From Sphingobacteriaceae bacterium (GTDB lineage Bacteria > Bacteroidota > Bacteroidia > B-17B0 > Aurantibacillaceae), in assembly GCA_025360355.1 (NCBI GenBank), contig JANYCL010000192.1, forward strand, positions 1 to 15,024: 15,024 bases of DNA, given 5' to 3'. Below, one piece after another: positions 6,107-14,449 of this stretch (position 1 is the first letter of the stretch; each line of letters begins with the position of its first letter). Position numbers and translations under genes: made by a program. Below the pieces are notes generated by a model. That model was not told the DNA's origin. It was given only the letters and a program-made list of their open reading frames with translations, and ran no database searches.

Positions 6107-8227
6107 ATGAGCAAAAAACTTTTAATCGTCCTCTTGATCATTACTTGTTTTAATGTAACAAAAGGTCAGGAAATAAATACCAGCGGCTGGTCGAAAGAAG
6201 ACCAGAAAATATTTGAAACCGCTAATAAACTTTTCAATAAAAAATATTACGAATCAGCGTATGAAAAATACGCGGCGTTACAGACTAATCACGAGAAAGA
6301 TCTTTTCTTAAAATTTGTGAGAGGCGTTTGCGGAGTTTATATCACCAACAAACATAAAGAAGCTGAAAGACTTTTATCAGATGTAAAAAAGAATGATAAA
6401 AAAGCCGAGGGAGTAGATTATTATCTAGCACTCCTCTATCATAAAAGTTATCTTTTTGATAAAGCATTAGGGCTTGCAAGTGCACAATTAAAAAATCCAA
6501 AATTAAGTAAAGAAGACCGTGCAGATCTTGAACAACTTGTAACCTATTGTAAAAATGGTAAACAAGAAATCCAATATCCGTTCGAGACAATGATCGAGCC
6601 CGTTAGTAAAGTTGTGAATTCTGCGGATGAAGAATATGCTCCGGTTATTAGTCCGGATGAAGAATCGATCATTTACACTTATCGTGGAAAAGAAAGCATG
6701 GGTGGTTTAGTTGACGAGAATAATATGCCGAACCCAAAAGGAGATTATAATGAAGATATTTTTATTTCAAAAAAAATAAATGGCGTTTGGCAAAAACCTA
6801 CAGGGATAACCGAACTTAATACTGTAGGAAATGATGCAGCTATTGCTATTTCACCCGATGGAAAATTTTTATTTATTTTCAGAGCGGATGCAGGCAACGG
6901 TGATATTTATGTAAGCAAAAAAGAAAATGGTAAATATTTACCTGCTGAGAAATTAGCGGGAGAAATAAATTCCCCAAGTTGGGAAGGAAGCATGTCCATT
7001 TCAACAGATCAGAAAAAATTATTTTTCTCGAGCGACAGACCGGGAGGATTTGGAGGAAAAGATCTTTACGTTGCAATTAAGAAAGCTGATGGAACCTGGG
7101 GTAACATTAAAAATCTTGGTCCAAAGATCAATACAAAATATGATGAAGATTCACCTTTTATTTCTGCTGATGGGCATGAATTCATTTTTAGTTCGGAGGG
7201 ACACAATAGCATGGGTGACTTTGATCTGTTCGTTTCAGATCTGAACACATCTGACAGCTCTTGGGCAGAACCAAAAAATTTAGGCTATCCTGTTAACACT
7301 ACCGACGATGATCTGTTTTATGTATTATCACAAGATGGTAAACGCGGATATTTTTCAAGTGCACGCGAAGGCGGAAGCGGAAATCAGGATATTTATATGG
7401 TTGAACCCGCGCTTGCGTTTAAAAAGAATTACATTACAAGTATTCAGGGAAAAGTAACCGAAGATCTTGTGCCATTTGAAACAGAAATTTCTGTTGGTGT
7501 TGCAGGAGAAGCAAAAAGTTATGGATCGTATAGGTCGAGCGGAACAACAGGAAATTATGCCATCAGTTTACCAACCGGTAAAAATTATAAGTTAAGTTTT
7601 AACCATCCGACTCTTGGAAACAAGATCTTTACTATTAATACGGAGCAGGTTGAAGATTACGCTGAAAAAGTAATTGATGTGAATTTTAATACCAAAGACA
7701 CAACAAAATTTATTGCAAGCAATATTGTGGTGACCAAAAACGACAGCGCAAAAACAAAACCAAAATTAAGAACGGATGGAAAAAATGTTTTTGCATCGTA
7801 CACATCCAATTCAGATACCATTTCAAAAACATCTGAAAAGAATGCAGTTGCAATGAAGTCAGCTGAAACTAAGTCAACCGAAAAAAACACAGTTGTTACT
7901 GCATCTTCAGAAACAAAAACATCTGAAAAAAATAGCGCTCTTAAAGCAGTTGAAACTAAAACTATACTTCCGAAAACAACTGAAAACAATTCATCACCCA
8001 AATCAAATAAAGGAGATGTTTCTTCAACCGGAGGACTTAAATGTAAACGCATAAGAACAAACCACGATGCAGATTTTAATTACCGGAAGTGTAATGACGT
8101 TTGGTATACTATATCTAAACCAAACGCTTATTCGAAATATGCTAAAGGTTTTTTTAAAGAATGGACATCGTTATCCGACAATCCCCTTGCTAACGAAAAG
8201 CTAGATAAACGCTTTCCGAAGGGCTGA
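6107..8227 (+). CDS. Exported TPR-like/PD40 beta-propeller protein, paralogue 1
   Basis: This 706-residue envelope protein starts with a signal peptide (residues 1-20, KK then LLIVLLIITCF, ending TKG before QE). A helical TPR-like domain spans about 28-155. Five PD40 (WD40-like) strands follow at about 181-435, with motifs such as SPDEESIIYTYRG, SPDGKFLFIF, STDQKKLFFSS, SADGHEFIFSS and SQDGKRGYFSS. A carboxypeptidase-regulatory-like beta domain covers about 444-527. The order resembles PorE-type proteins linked to type IX secretion, but the OmpA-like peptidoglycan-binding end is missing. Instead there is a low-complexity Thr/Ser/Lys/Glu linker (about 530-641) with three 14-15-residue repeats, then a 65-residue tail with two cysteines (KCK, KCN) that I do not recognise. 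The next gene is a clear paralogue up to residue 527. Envelope location is well supported; role unknown. Confidence 0.85.
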   Translation: MSKKLLIVLLIITCFNVTKGQEINTSGWSKEDQKIFETANKLFNKKYYESAYEKYAALQTNHEKDLFLKFVRGVCGVYITNKHKEAERLLSDVKKNDKKAEGVDYYLALLYHKSYLFDKALGLASAQLKNPKLSKEDRADLEQLVTYCKNGKQEIQYPFETMIEPVSKVVNSADEEYAPVISPDEESIIYTYRGKESMGGLVDENNMPNPKGDYNEDIFISKKINGVWQKPTGITELNTVGNDAAIAISPDGKFLFIFRADAGNGDIYVSKKENGKYLPAEKLAGEINSPSWEGSMSISTDQKKLFFSSDRPGGFGGKDLYVAIKKADGTWGNIKNLGPKINTKYDEDSPFISADGHEFIFSSEGHNSMGDFDLFVSDLNTSDSSWAEPKNLGYPVNTTDDDLFYVLSQDGKRGYFSSAREGGSGNQDIYMVEPALAFKKNYITSIQGKVTEDLVPFETEISVGVAGEAKSYGSYRSSGTTGNYAISLPTGKNYKLSFNHPTLGNKIFTINTEQVEDYAEKVIDVNFNTKDTTKFIASNIVVTKNDSAKTKPKLRTDGKNVFASYTSNSDTISKTSEKNAVAMKSAETKSTEKNTVVTASSETKTSEKNSALKAVETKTILPKTTENNSSPKSNKGDVSSTGGLKCKRIRTNHDADFNYRKCNDVWYTISKPNAYSKYAKGFFKEWTSLSDNPLANEKLDKRFPKG
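7829..7960 (+). repeat. Coding tandem repeat, 3 x 42-45 bp
   Basis: Three consecutive degenerate in-frame units encode TSEKNAVAMKSAETK (7829-7873), STEKNTVVTASSETK (7874-7918) and TSEKNSALKAVETK (7919-7960). A partial fourth, with KTTENN, may follow. They form part of the flexible linker of the first PD40 protein and are absent from its paralogue. The units differ enough in bases that recent slippage is unlikely, but growth by duplication is the simplest origin. Confidence 0.75.
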
Positions 8228-8355
8228 TCTTACACTTATTGACCAGCTAATCTTGAATTTTTAATGGATAACTCTCTCTTAAAGAGTTTAAAGAAACATT
8301 TCGTTGCTAAATAATTTTTGTTAAATTTGGCCACTCTTACTAGAAAAAAACATTT
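8228..8355 (+). promoter_or_regulatory. Intergenic region with promoter for the second PD40 gene
   Basis: TAAATTTG at 8322-8329 matches the Bacteroidota -7 consensus TAnnTTTG exactly and lies 26 bases before the ATG at 8356. A TTG at 8304-8306 could be the -33 element, although the 15-base spacing is shorter than usual. Upstream, AACTCT (8270-8275) and AGAGTT (8283-8288) can form a small hairpin, but no T-run follows, so it is at best a weak terminator for the first paralogue. The two paralogues are therefore probably transcribed at least partly independently. Confidence 0.5.
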
Positions 8356-10353
8356 ATGAGAACACTAATTTCCTTGATCTTGATCATTGGGGCTTTCTAT
8401 AATTTAAAAAGTCAACAAGATGATACTAAAAACTGGTCGAAAGAAGACCGTAAGATTTTTGAAACTGCAAAGGATCTTTATAATAAGAGCCTTTTTAATT
8501 CTGCATACGAAAAATATAATTCGCTGAAAGCAGCTCATCCCGATGATCTGTATTTAAAATATTTAACCGGCATCAGTGCGATCTACATTACCGATAAACA
8601 AACAGAAGCCGAAACACTTTTGACTGAAGTAAAAGAAAAAGACAAAAAGAATAAGAACATTGACTATTATTTAGTTTTACTTTATCATAAAACTTACCGC
8701 TTCAATAAAGCTCTTGATTTAGCAAACGCTTTACTTAACAATCCGAAACTTTCTCTCACGGACAGAGCCAGTCTTGAAAGAACTGCTTTTTACTGTAAGA
8801 ATGGTAACGCTGAAATTCAGACACCCGTAAATGCATCGATCGTAAATTTAGGTTCACTACTAAATACAGAATATGCTGAATATTCTCCAGTAGTTACGCC
8901 TGAGGAAGAATCTATCATTTATACTTATCGCGGTAAAGAAAGTCAGGGAGGTTTGGTTGATAGAAAAAATAAACCGGATCCTAATGGTGATTATAATGAA
9001 GATATTTTTATTTCTAAAAAAATAAATGGTGTTTGGCAAAAGGGAACGCCTCTTACGGAATTGAATACTATTGGTAATGATGCTGCAATTGCATTATCAC
9101 CCGACGGTAAACAATTATTTGTTTTTAAAACGGATGGGATAAACGGAGATATTTATGTGAGCAAACGTGAGAACGGAAAATACGGCGCACCCGAAAAATT
9201 AAGTAATGAAATTAATTCCCCATCATGGGAAGGAAGCCTTTCTATTTCTACCGATCAGAAAAAATTATTTTTTGCAAGTAACAGGCCCGGAGGAAAAGGA
9301 GGAAAAGATCTATACGTTGCAACAAAAAAAGCAGATGGCTCTTGGGGTAATGTAAAAAATCTTGGCGATAAAATAAATACAATAAACGATGAAGATGCCC
9401 CTTTTATAGCACCCGATAGCAGAACACTTGTTTTCAGTTCTGAAGGGCATAACAGTTTTGGAGATTTTGATCTATTTACTACAGATTGGAATGATGCTGA
9501 TAGTTCGTGGTTAGAACCGAAAAATTTAGGGTACCCTATTAACACAACTGATGATGATCTTTTTTACTTTTTATCGCCTGATGGAAAACGCGGATATTTC
9601 TCAAGCGCCCGTAACGGCGGAAACGGTGATCAGGATCTTTATGTTGTAAATCCTGCTTTTAATGCAAAAGAATCTTTTGTTACAGTTATTAAAGGAAAAG
9701 TAACTGAAAACGGTTCACCTTATGAAACTGAAATTTCAGTAACCCTAGATGGTGAATCAAAAAGCTATAGTGTTTACAAATCAAATGCTGAAAGCGGAAA
9801 TTATGCGATAAGTCTTCCAACAGGAAAAGGTTATAAATTAAGTTTCTATCACCAGATCTTAGGTGACAGAATTTATAATATCAACACAAAAGATGTTTAT
9901 GGTTATGCAGAAAAAGTAATTGATGTAAATTTTGGCGACGCATCTGCAGAGCAAACCATTGTTATTGGTAAATCTGATACATCTAAAGTAGCTCCAATAG
10001 TAGTTGCAACAAACACTACAGTAATTACAGAAGCCGATATCATTAAAAAATTTGGTACAGAAAAAATTGAAGGCTTAATTTATTTTGTTCAAGTAGCGGC
10101 AACAAAATCTCCGGAAAATTACGACCGGAAAACATTAAGCAAACTTTGTAAAATTAAAGATGGTGGCGTGATAGAAGGTGATCTTAAGATATTGATCGCG
10201 GATAAGCAATTTGACACTATGAATTCTGCAAATGATTTTTTAAAGAAAGTACGAGATGCTGGTCAAACGGATGCTTTTTTGACAGCCCTCTATAAAGAAA
10301 AACGTTATTACATTCAGGACTTAGAAAAACTTAAACCTTGGTCAGTTAAATAA
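8356..10353 (+). CDS. Exported TPR-like/PD40 beta-propeller protein with SPOR-like C-terminus, paralogue 2
   Basis: This 665-residue paralogue of the preceding gene has the same order: signal peptide (about 1-20, ending NLKSQ), TPR-like helices (about 27-155), five PD40 motifs (about 180-433) and a regulatory-like beta domain to about residue 526. By eye well over half of the residues match up to that point, including the segment YTYRGKES. The C-terminus then differs completely. From about residue 572, YFVQVAA begins a SPOR-like domain, with alternating strands and helices and the typical late segment DAGQTDAFLTALYKEKR. SPOR domains bind peptidoglycan stripped of stem peptides, or in Bacteroidota serve as less well understood envelope modules, so this end may anchor the protein to the wall. 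No lipobox or membrane helix is seen after the signal. The stop is one base from the convergent aroE stop. Confidence 0.85.
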   Translation: MRTLISLILIIGAFYNLKSQQDDTKNWSKEDRKIFETAKDLYNKSLFNSAYEKYNSLKAAHPDDLYLKYLTGISAIYITDKQTEAETLLTEVKEKDKKNKNIDYYLVLLYHKTYRFNKALDLANALLNNPKLSLTDRASLERTAFYCKNGNAEIQTPVNASIVNLGSLLNTEYAEYSPVVTPEEESIIYTYRGKESQGGLVDRKNKPDPNGDYNEDIFISKKINGVWQKGTPLTELNTIGNDAAIALSPDGKQLFVFKTDGINGDIYVSKRENGKYGAPEKLSNEINSPSWEGSLSISTDQKKLFFASNRPGGKGGKDLYVATKKADGSWGNVKNLGDKINTINDEDAPFIAPDSRTLVFSSEGHNSFGDFDLFTTDWNDADSSWLEPKNLGYPINTTDDDLFYFLSPDGKRGYFSSARNGGNGDQDLYVVNPAFNAKESFVTVIKGKVTENGSPYETEISVTLDGESKSYSVYKSNAESGNYAISLPTGKGYKLSFYHQILGDRIYNINTKDVYGYAEKVIDVNFGDASAEQTIVIGKSDTSKVAPIVVATNTTVITEADIIKKFGTEKIEGLIYFVQVAATKSPENYDRKTLSKLCKIKDGGVIEGDLKILIADKQFDTMNSANDFLKKVRDAGQTDAFLTALYKEKRYYIQDLEKLKPWSVK

Positions 10354-10354
10354 T

Positions 10355-11098
10355 TTAAGTTTTATAATTCCAGATCTCCCAGGCTTTTTCGGCTTGTAAT
10401 TGTAACATGCTATAACCATTAATCGGAATGGCTCCCTTCTCTTTGCAGTTTTTTAAGAATATGGTTTCGCTTGGATTATAGATCAGGTCGTAAGCCAAAT
10501 GATCTTCCGTAACAAAATCAAAAGGAATATCAGGCGATTTATTTACATCAGGAAACATTCCAACGGGTGTGCAATTGATCAGTAATAAAAATTGTGACAA
10601 AATAATTTCGCTTAATTCAGAATAAAAAAAAGTGTTTTCGGTTTTTTTATTTTGAGAGGAGGTCACAAAAAAATAATCCACGCCAATTTGCTTTAAAGCA
10701 TATGCAATTGCTTTTGAACTGCCGCCCGTTCCAAAAATTAAAGCGCGGTTATGTTTAGGTTCTAAAAAAGGTTTGATGCTGGTTTTAAAACCAAATACAT
10801 CTGTGTTGTATCCAATACTTTTTCCCTTACTAAAATCAATGCAGTTTACTGCGCCAATTTCTTTTGCCTCAGAACTTAATTCATTTATGAATGGGATAAT
10901 TTGTTCTTTGTAAGGAACTGTAACGCTTAGTCCTTTTAATAATGGATTTTGTTCAACTACATTTTCAAAATCAGAAATAGAATTCAGTTCAAAATTTGTA
11001 AATGAAAAACTATTCAGGTTTTCCTTTATAAATTTTTCTTCAAAATATTTTTTAGAGAAAGAATGTGAAAGTGATTTACCTATAAGTCCAAATTGCAT
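10355..11098 (-). CDS. aroE: Shikimate dehydrogenase
   Basis: AroE reduces 3-dehydroshikimate to shikimate with NADPH, the fourth step of the chorismate pathway to aromatic amino acids. Its 247 residues match the short Bacteroidota form. The substrate-binding motif GKSLSHSFSKKYF (7-19) is at the N-terminus. The catalytic lysine Lys64 lies in LSVTVPYKEQ (57-66) and Asp100 in GYNTDVFGF (97-105). The nucleotide loop GTGGSSKA (123-130) and the conserved INCTPVGMFP near residue 178 follow. The gene ends one base from the convergent PD40 gene. Its ATG lies 14 bases after the terminator of the Omp28 operon, so it either uses a promoter buried in that terminator or depends on read-through. No relation to its neighbours' function is evident. 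Confidence 0.95.
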   Translation of the reverse strand: MQFGLIGKSLSHSFSKKYFEEKFIKENLNSFSFTNFELNSISDFENVVEQNPLLKGLSVTVPYKEQIIPFINELSSEAKEIGAVNCIDFSKGKSIGYNTDVFGFKTSIKPFLEPKHNRALIFGTGGSSKAIAYALKQIGVDYFFVTSSQNKKTENTFFYSELSEIILSQFLLLINCTPVGMFPDVNKSPDIPFDFVTEDHLAYDLIYNPSETIFLKNCKEKGAIPINGYSMLQLQAEKAWEIWNYKT

Positions 11099-11112
11099 AT
11101 GCGAATATAAAT

Positions 11113-11146
11113 AAAAAAGCCCACCGCCTTAGGAGGAGGGGCTTTC
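11113..11146 (-). terminator. Rho-independent terminator after the Omp28 operon
   Basis: Read on the minus strand, AAAGCCC (11145-11139) pairs with GGGCTTT (11122-11116), with further GC pairing in the CTCCTCC/GGCGG interior, followed by a run of six T overlapping the stem end. It begins 15 bases after the stop of the Omp28-type gene. The structure and position are classic for an intrinsic terminator. It lies immediately before aroE on the same strand. Confidence 0.85.
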
Positions 11147-11160
11147 TAATTAGGTAAATA

Positions 11161-12051
11161 TTACTTTAGTTTTATTTTTTCTACCTGAAGTATTTCCTTG
11201 GTAGCATCATTATAAATATAAGCCACCAGATTTACTTTATCAGTACGGCTGCATGTAACAGTTTGACAAATGTATTTTTTTGTGACCGTATCATTTACTG
11301 CAATTGGAGATGTTTTTATGAGATCACCCCATGCACCATTTAAAGCGCCGCGTACAAGATGATTAAAAACATAATCCGTTCTTTCATCACCATTAATAAC
11401 AACTGATGTTGGAGGCGGAGCGTAATCTCTTTGATGCCCAACAATACTATCTTCAGTAATAACCAAACATAAATTAATGTTACCGCCGGTTACTGTTGTT
11501 TTGAAAGTTGTTTTTACATCCAGATTTAATAAATGATTTGTTGCATCAAAATAAGTTGTAATATCCAATTGCGCCTTTTGTGGCATGTGTAAGTTTTGAG
11601 ATACAAGTGTTGCCCAATTGTTACGTGCTTGCGGAAAAGGTGTTTGTGCACGATTAACCATTCCTTTAGGTAATCCGGCTGTAGACAAACCAAAAAAAGC
11701 ATCCCATTGCGTACCGGCATCTGTTCTAAAATCATCCGGGTAATTTGGAGGAGCAGGAGGCGAAAATTGTGTACCCGCATGAACTGCAAATACAACAACA
11801 CTATCAATAAAAGAATTAACAATTGTTTCTGCATCTTCAGCAGCGCGCGGACAATTACCACAAGTGTGGCCGGTATAATCTTCCAATAAAACTTTACGGA
11901 AATTACTGGTAAGTGAATTTGTTTTAATGACAGGTGCTGCTAAAACACAATTAGTAACTGCATTTGGGTTTTGATTTGGATTTTTAACTTTATCACAAGC
12001 TACAAGCCCGACCAAAACTATTGACGTAATTATTATTTTAAATTCCTTCAT
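11161..12051 (-). CDS. Omp28-related lipoprotein with thioredoxin-like CxxC
   Basis: This 296-residue protein matches the Omp28 family of Bacteroidota. The signal ends in the lipobox LVGLVAC, with Cys19 as the lipidated residue, so it is likely an outer-membrane lipoprotein. A thioredoxin-like domain covers about 50-155, with the active-site-like YTGHTCGNCP (Cys64, Cys67) and a probable cis-proline at Pro128 in AGLPKGM. A C-terminal beta domain (about 160-296) contains another cysteine pair (CQTVTC, 262-267). It is the last gene of a run with the barrel protein (16-base gap) and the TlpA-like protein, and a terminator follows. The two cysteine pairs suggest disulfide exchange or a stabilising disulfide in the envelope. 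Family well supported; biochemical role not established. Confidence 0.9.
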   Translation of the reverse strand: MKEFKIIITSIVLVGLVACDKVKNPNQNPNAVTNCVLAAPVIKTNSLTSNFRKVLLEDYTGHTCGNCPRAAEDAETIVNSFIDSVVVFAVHAGTQFSPPAPPNYPDDFRTDAGTQWDAFFGLSTAGLPKGMVNRAQTPFPQARNNWATLVSQNLHMPQKAQLDITTYFDATNHLLNLDVKTTFKTTVTGGNINLCLVITEDSIVGHQRDYAPPPTSVVINGDERTDYVFNHLVRGALNGAWGDLIKTSPIAVNDTVTKKYICQTVTCSRTDKVNLVAYIYNDATKEILQVEKIKLK

Positions 12052-12067
12052 TGGATATATAAATATA

Positions 12068-13828
12068 CTAAAAACTACTCGTAATTGAAAGTGTTAAACC
12101 GTTTGATGCAGGCACTACCCTACAAACACCACCTACGCAAAAAATACCTGCACTTTGTTTACCATAACTTACTGTGATACGATGTGGACCACTATTATAG
12201 CCCATAGTTCCCAAATAATAATGAATTTTCAATTTATCATTCGGATTACCATAATTATACTGATCATACACTGCCATAAAAAAATTACTGTTAGGCCACC
12301 ATTCAATTAACGCAGTTGCCCAATTACCTTTTGCTACCAGATTTGAATTGGTTTCGACACTTTGATCAGGTGTAAACAAGCCTTGCATTTCCAGTCTTAT
12401 AGAACTCGATGATTTGTATTTGTAAGTAAGGTCAATTAATGCAAGATCTGTCCTTAAATTTTTAAAACCTGCATTAACAGAATTAAACTGAATGATATTC
12501 CGATTATAGAATTGATTACCGTACATGAAAGTTGCCTTAAATTTTTTGTTGAATTTTTTATTTACTTCAATAAAAAAATCATGATAATAATTAAGATTCT
12601 CATTATTAGTAACTACAGTTCCGGTTGGTGTACTTATAACTTTATTTTTAGAATTAAATTCTGAAAAATCCCATTTAGTTTGGTAAAAAGTCATGTTTGT
12701 TGTTGAATCTCTTACGCCGTATTGTTTTAGTCCGTTTGCTTGCGAATAATTAACTGTAATTTCCATTCCGTATTTACCACCTAAGAGAGTTCCTTTTTTT
12801 ACTTTATACTGCAGCTCTCCCATAAAACCAATTTCACCTTTCAATTGAGTTGCGTATGGATTAAGCGCGAATAAAGTATAAGAGTGTTGCTTAGTTGTAG
12901 CCGGTAAATAATTAATTAATAAGTTTTGTAATCCTTCATTTCTATCACTTCGGTAACTCATGTTATCGATTCGTTTGCCTTGAAATAAAATTGAAAAACC
13001 ATTTGTAGCGTAAGAAATAGTAGAGAAAAGCGCATCACCGTATTTGTATGATTTATTATTATCTGCTGATGGATCGTTTATTTTATAAGCATACTCCGTA
13101 TTAAAATTAAATCCACCGCGAATGATATTCATTCTTCCTCCGTAGCAAGCCACATTCTGTGGTAAAATTAAACTATTGTCCTGATCGGCTTGATATTTAC
13201 TAACGAAACTTCCTCCTAAAATTACTCTTGTTTTTTTCTTTCCTAAAAGCGAATCAAATAATTCGTTAATATTTACTTCACCATCAACACCTCTTACAAT
13301 ACCTGCACCTGTCGAAAAAAAGTAACGCTGCTTACCGATAACACCTTTTAGCGTAACACCTTTATAGGGATTTGAAATTATTCTGGCGCCGTCAATTGAA
13401 TTATCATATAACAATCCCGGCTCATAATACGCACGCAACATTAAACCATTTCCGAACTGTTCATAAAAATTACCAATGGTAATATCCAAAAGATCGGTGC
13501 GGTAACGCGCATAACGGTTAACGATACCTTGTCCTTTATAGCTTGGTAAAAAACCTTGCCGCACATTATTATAGGCTTCATAACGTACACCCGCCGAAAA
13601 TTTACCTTTCGAATAATTTATATTTCCAAAAACATTGGATAAGAATTTTTCAGGGACTTTAGGTGCGCCAATTAGTGAATCTGCTTCGTAATATTGTCCA
13701 TCTAATTGAAAGTTCCCGTGAATGGAATTTAATTCATCAGTAACGGCATTCTGAGATCGCATAAAATATCCAAAGCAAAAAAGGACAAAACAAAAAACTA
13801 TTTTTTTAGCAGAATTCGAAAATACCAT
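12068..13828 (-). CDS. Outer-membrane beta-barrel protein, DUF6029-like
   Basis: This 586-residue protein starts with a basic-hydrophobic signal peptide (about 1-25, cleavage near MRSQ). The remainder is rich in alternating aromatic strands and ends SLTITSSF-like (actual end TLSITSSF), the terminal phenylalanine pattern of barrels folded by the Bam machinery. The segment YGKQSAGIFCVGGVCR near residues 555-570, followed by VVPASNG, matches my recollection of the DUF6029 family that often lies beside Omp28-type genes. Cys564 and Cys569 form a CX4C pair in the last hairpin; only one other cysteine (Cys228) lies outside the signal. Its start is 9 bases after the TlpA-like stop. No TonB box or plug domain is seen, so it is not a TonB-dependent receptor. 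Barrel call strong, DUF number moderate, function unknown. Confidence 0.8.
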   Translation of the reverse strand: MVFSNSAKKIVFCFVLFCFGYFMRSQNAVTDELNSIHGNFQLDGQYYEADSLIGAPKVPEKFLSNVFGNINYSKGKFSAGVRYEAYNNVRQGFLPSYKGQGIVNRYARYRTDLLDITIGNFYEQFGNGLMLRAYYEPGLLYDNSIDGARIISNPYKGVTLKGVIGKQRYFFSTGAGIVRGVDGEVNINELFDSLLGKKKTRVILGGSFVSKYQADQDNSLILPQNVACYGGRMNIIRGGFNFNTEYAYKINDPSADNNKSYKYGDALFSTISYATNGFSILFQGKRIDNMSYRSDRNEGLQNLLINYLPATTKQHSYTLFALNPYATQLKGEIGFMGELQYKVKKGTLLGGKYGMEITVNYSQANGLKQYGVRDSTTNMTFYQTKWDFSEFNSKNKVISTPTGTVVTNNENLNYYHDFFIEVNKKFNKKFKATFMYGNQFYNRNIIQFNSVNAGFKNLRTDLALIDLTYKYKSSSSIRLEMQGLFTPDQSVETNSNLVAKGNWATALIEWWPNSNFFMAVYDQYNYGNPNDKLKIHYYLGTMGYNSGPHRITVSYGKQSAGIFCVGGVCRVVPASNGLTLSITSSF

Positions 13829-13837
13829 TGTGATTTT

Positions 13838-14353
13838 TTAGTGCTTTAATTTTTCGCCTTTTGCAAGCGCCTGAACATTTTCGTATAATTTATCTTCGTC
13901 GCCTTCTGCATAAGAATTATGACTCCAAACTATTTTACCTGTACCATCAATTAAAAAAGTGAAGGGCACATTATTTACATTCATGGCGCGTTTAAAATCC
14001 TGGTTCTCGTCGATATAAACTTCGTAGGTCCAGCCTTTTGTTTTTACATCGGTAACAACTTTACTTGCGCTGCGGGCATCATCAATTGAAATGGCAATTA
14101 ATTTTACGCCGGTTTCTTTTTGCCAGTCGGCATAATTTTCGGCAATGGCATCCAATTCTTTTTTACACGGCTTGCACCAGGTAGCCCAAAAACTAATAAT
14201 GATGGGCTTCCCATTATTACTAAATGTTGAGGAGTTGATCTTTGAACCATCAAGATTCTTTAATGTAGCTGATGGGATCTTATCTCCATCACCGGAAATA
14301 AAAGCAGAGCACATTATTAAAACAGCTGCTGATAATAGAATAACTTTCTTCAT
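13838..14353 (-). CDS. TlpA-family thioredoxin-like thiol-disulfide oxidoreductase
   Basis: This is an exported redox protein of 171 residues from the start chosen here. An in-frame ATG 19 codons upstream (14410) would put a polar, non-signal segment before MKKVILLSAAVLIMCSAF, so the ATG at 14353, giving a normal signal peptide (about 1-20), is preferred. The thioredoxin fold has the active site WCKPC (59-63; Cys60 and Cys63) in FWATWCKPCKKEL and the cis-proline at Pro130 in NNVPFTF. It is probably periplasmic, either soluble or anchored by an uncleaved signal. As first gene of the set with the barrel and the Omp28-type lipoprotein, it may keep their cysteine pairs reduced or help form them. 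TlpA proteins usually reduce partners; partner identity here is inferred from gene order. Confidence 0.9.
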   Translation of the reverse strand: MKKVILLSAAVLIMCSAFISGDGDKIPSATLKNLDGSKINSSTFSNNGKPIIISFWATWCKPCKKELDAIAENYADWQKETGVKLIAISIDDARSASKVVTDVKTKGWTYEVYIDENQDFKRAMNVNNVPFTFLIDGTGKIVWSHNSYAEGDEDKLYENVQALAKGEKLKH

Positions 14354-14449
14354 AATTTTATATTTACAAATATTGATACTATTTACTTCAAAAAAAATGC
14401 CATTCAGCAATCCTTTTTCTCAAAAACTGTAATCTTAACGTATTTTAAG

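Noticed and set aside
7657..8052. Minus-strand open frame of 131 codons
   Set aside because: It is the antisense of the Thr/Ser/Lys/Glu-rich linker of the first PD40 gene; the encoded Phe/Val/Ser-rich sequence is what antisense of such codons gives, and it has no recognisable domain.
11526..11861. Second minus-strand frame of 111 codons inside the Omp28-type gene
   Set aside because: It overlaps fully with a well-supported lipoprotein gene in another frame and reads as Leu-rich low-information sequence.
14367..14374. AATATTTG on the minus strand as a promoter for the TlpA operon
   Set aside because: One mismatch to TAnnTTTG and only a poorly spaced TTG upstream; too weak to list, though the position is plausible.
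14354..14410. N-terminal extension of the TlpA-like gene from the ATG at 14410
   Set aside because: It would bury the signal peptide behind 19 mostly polar residues; the ATG at 14353 begins a normal MKK-hydrophobic signal.
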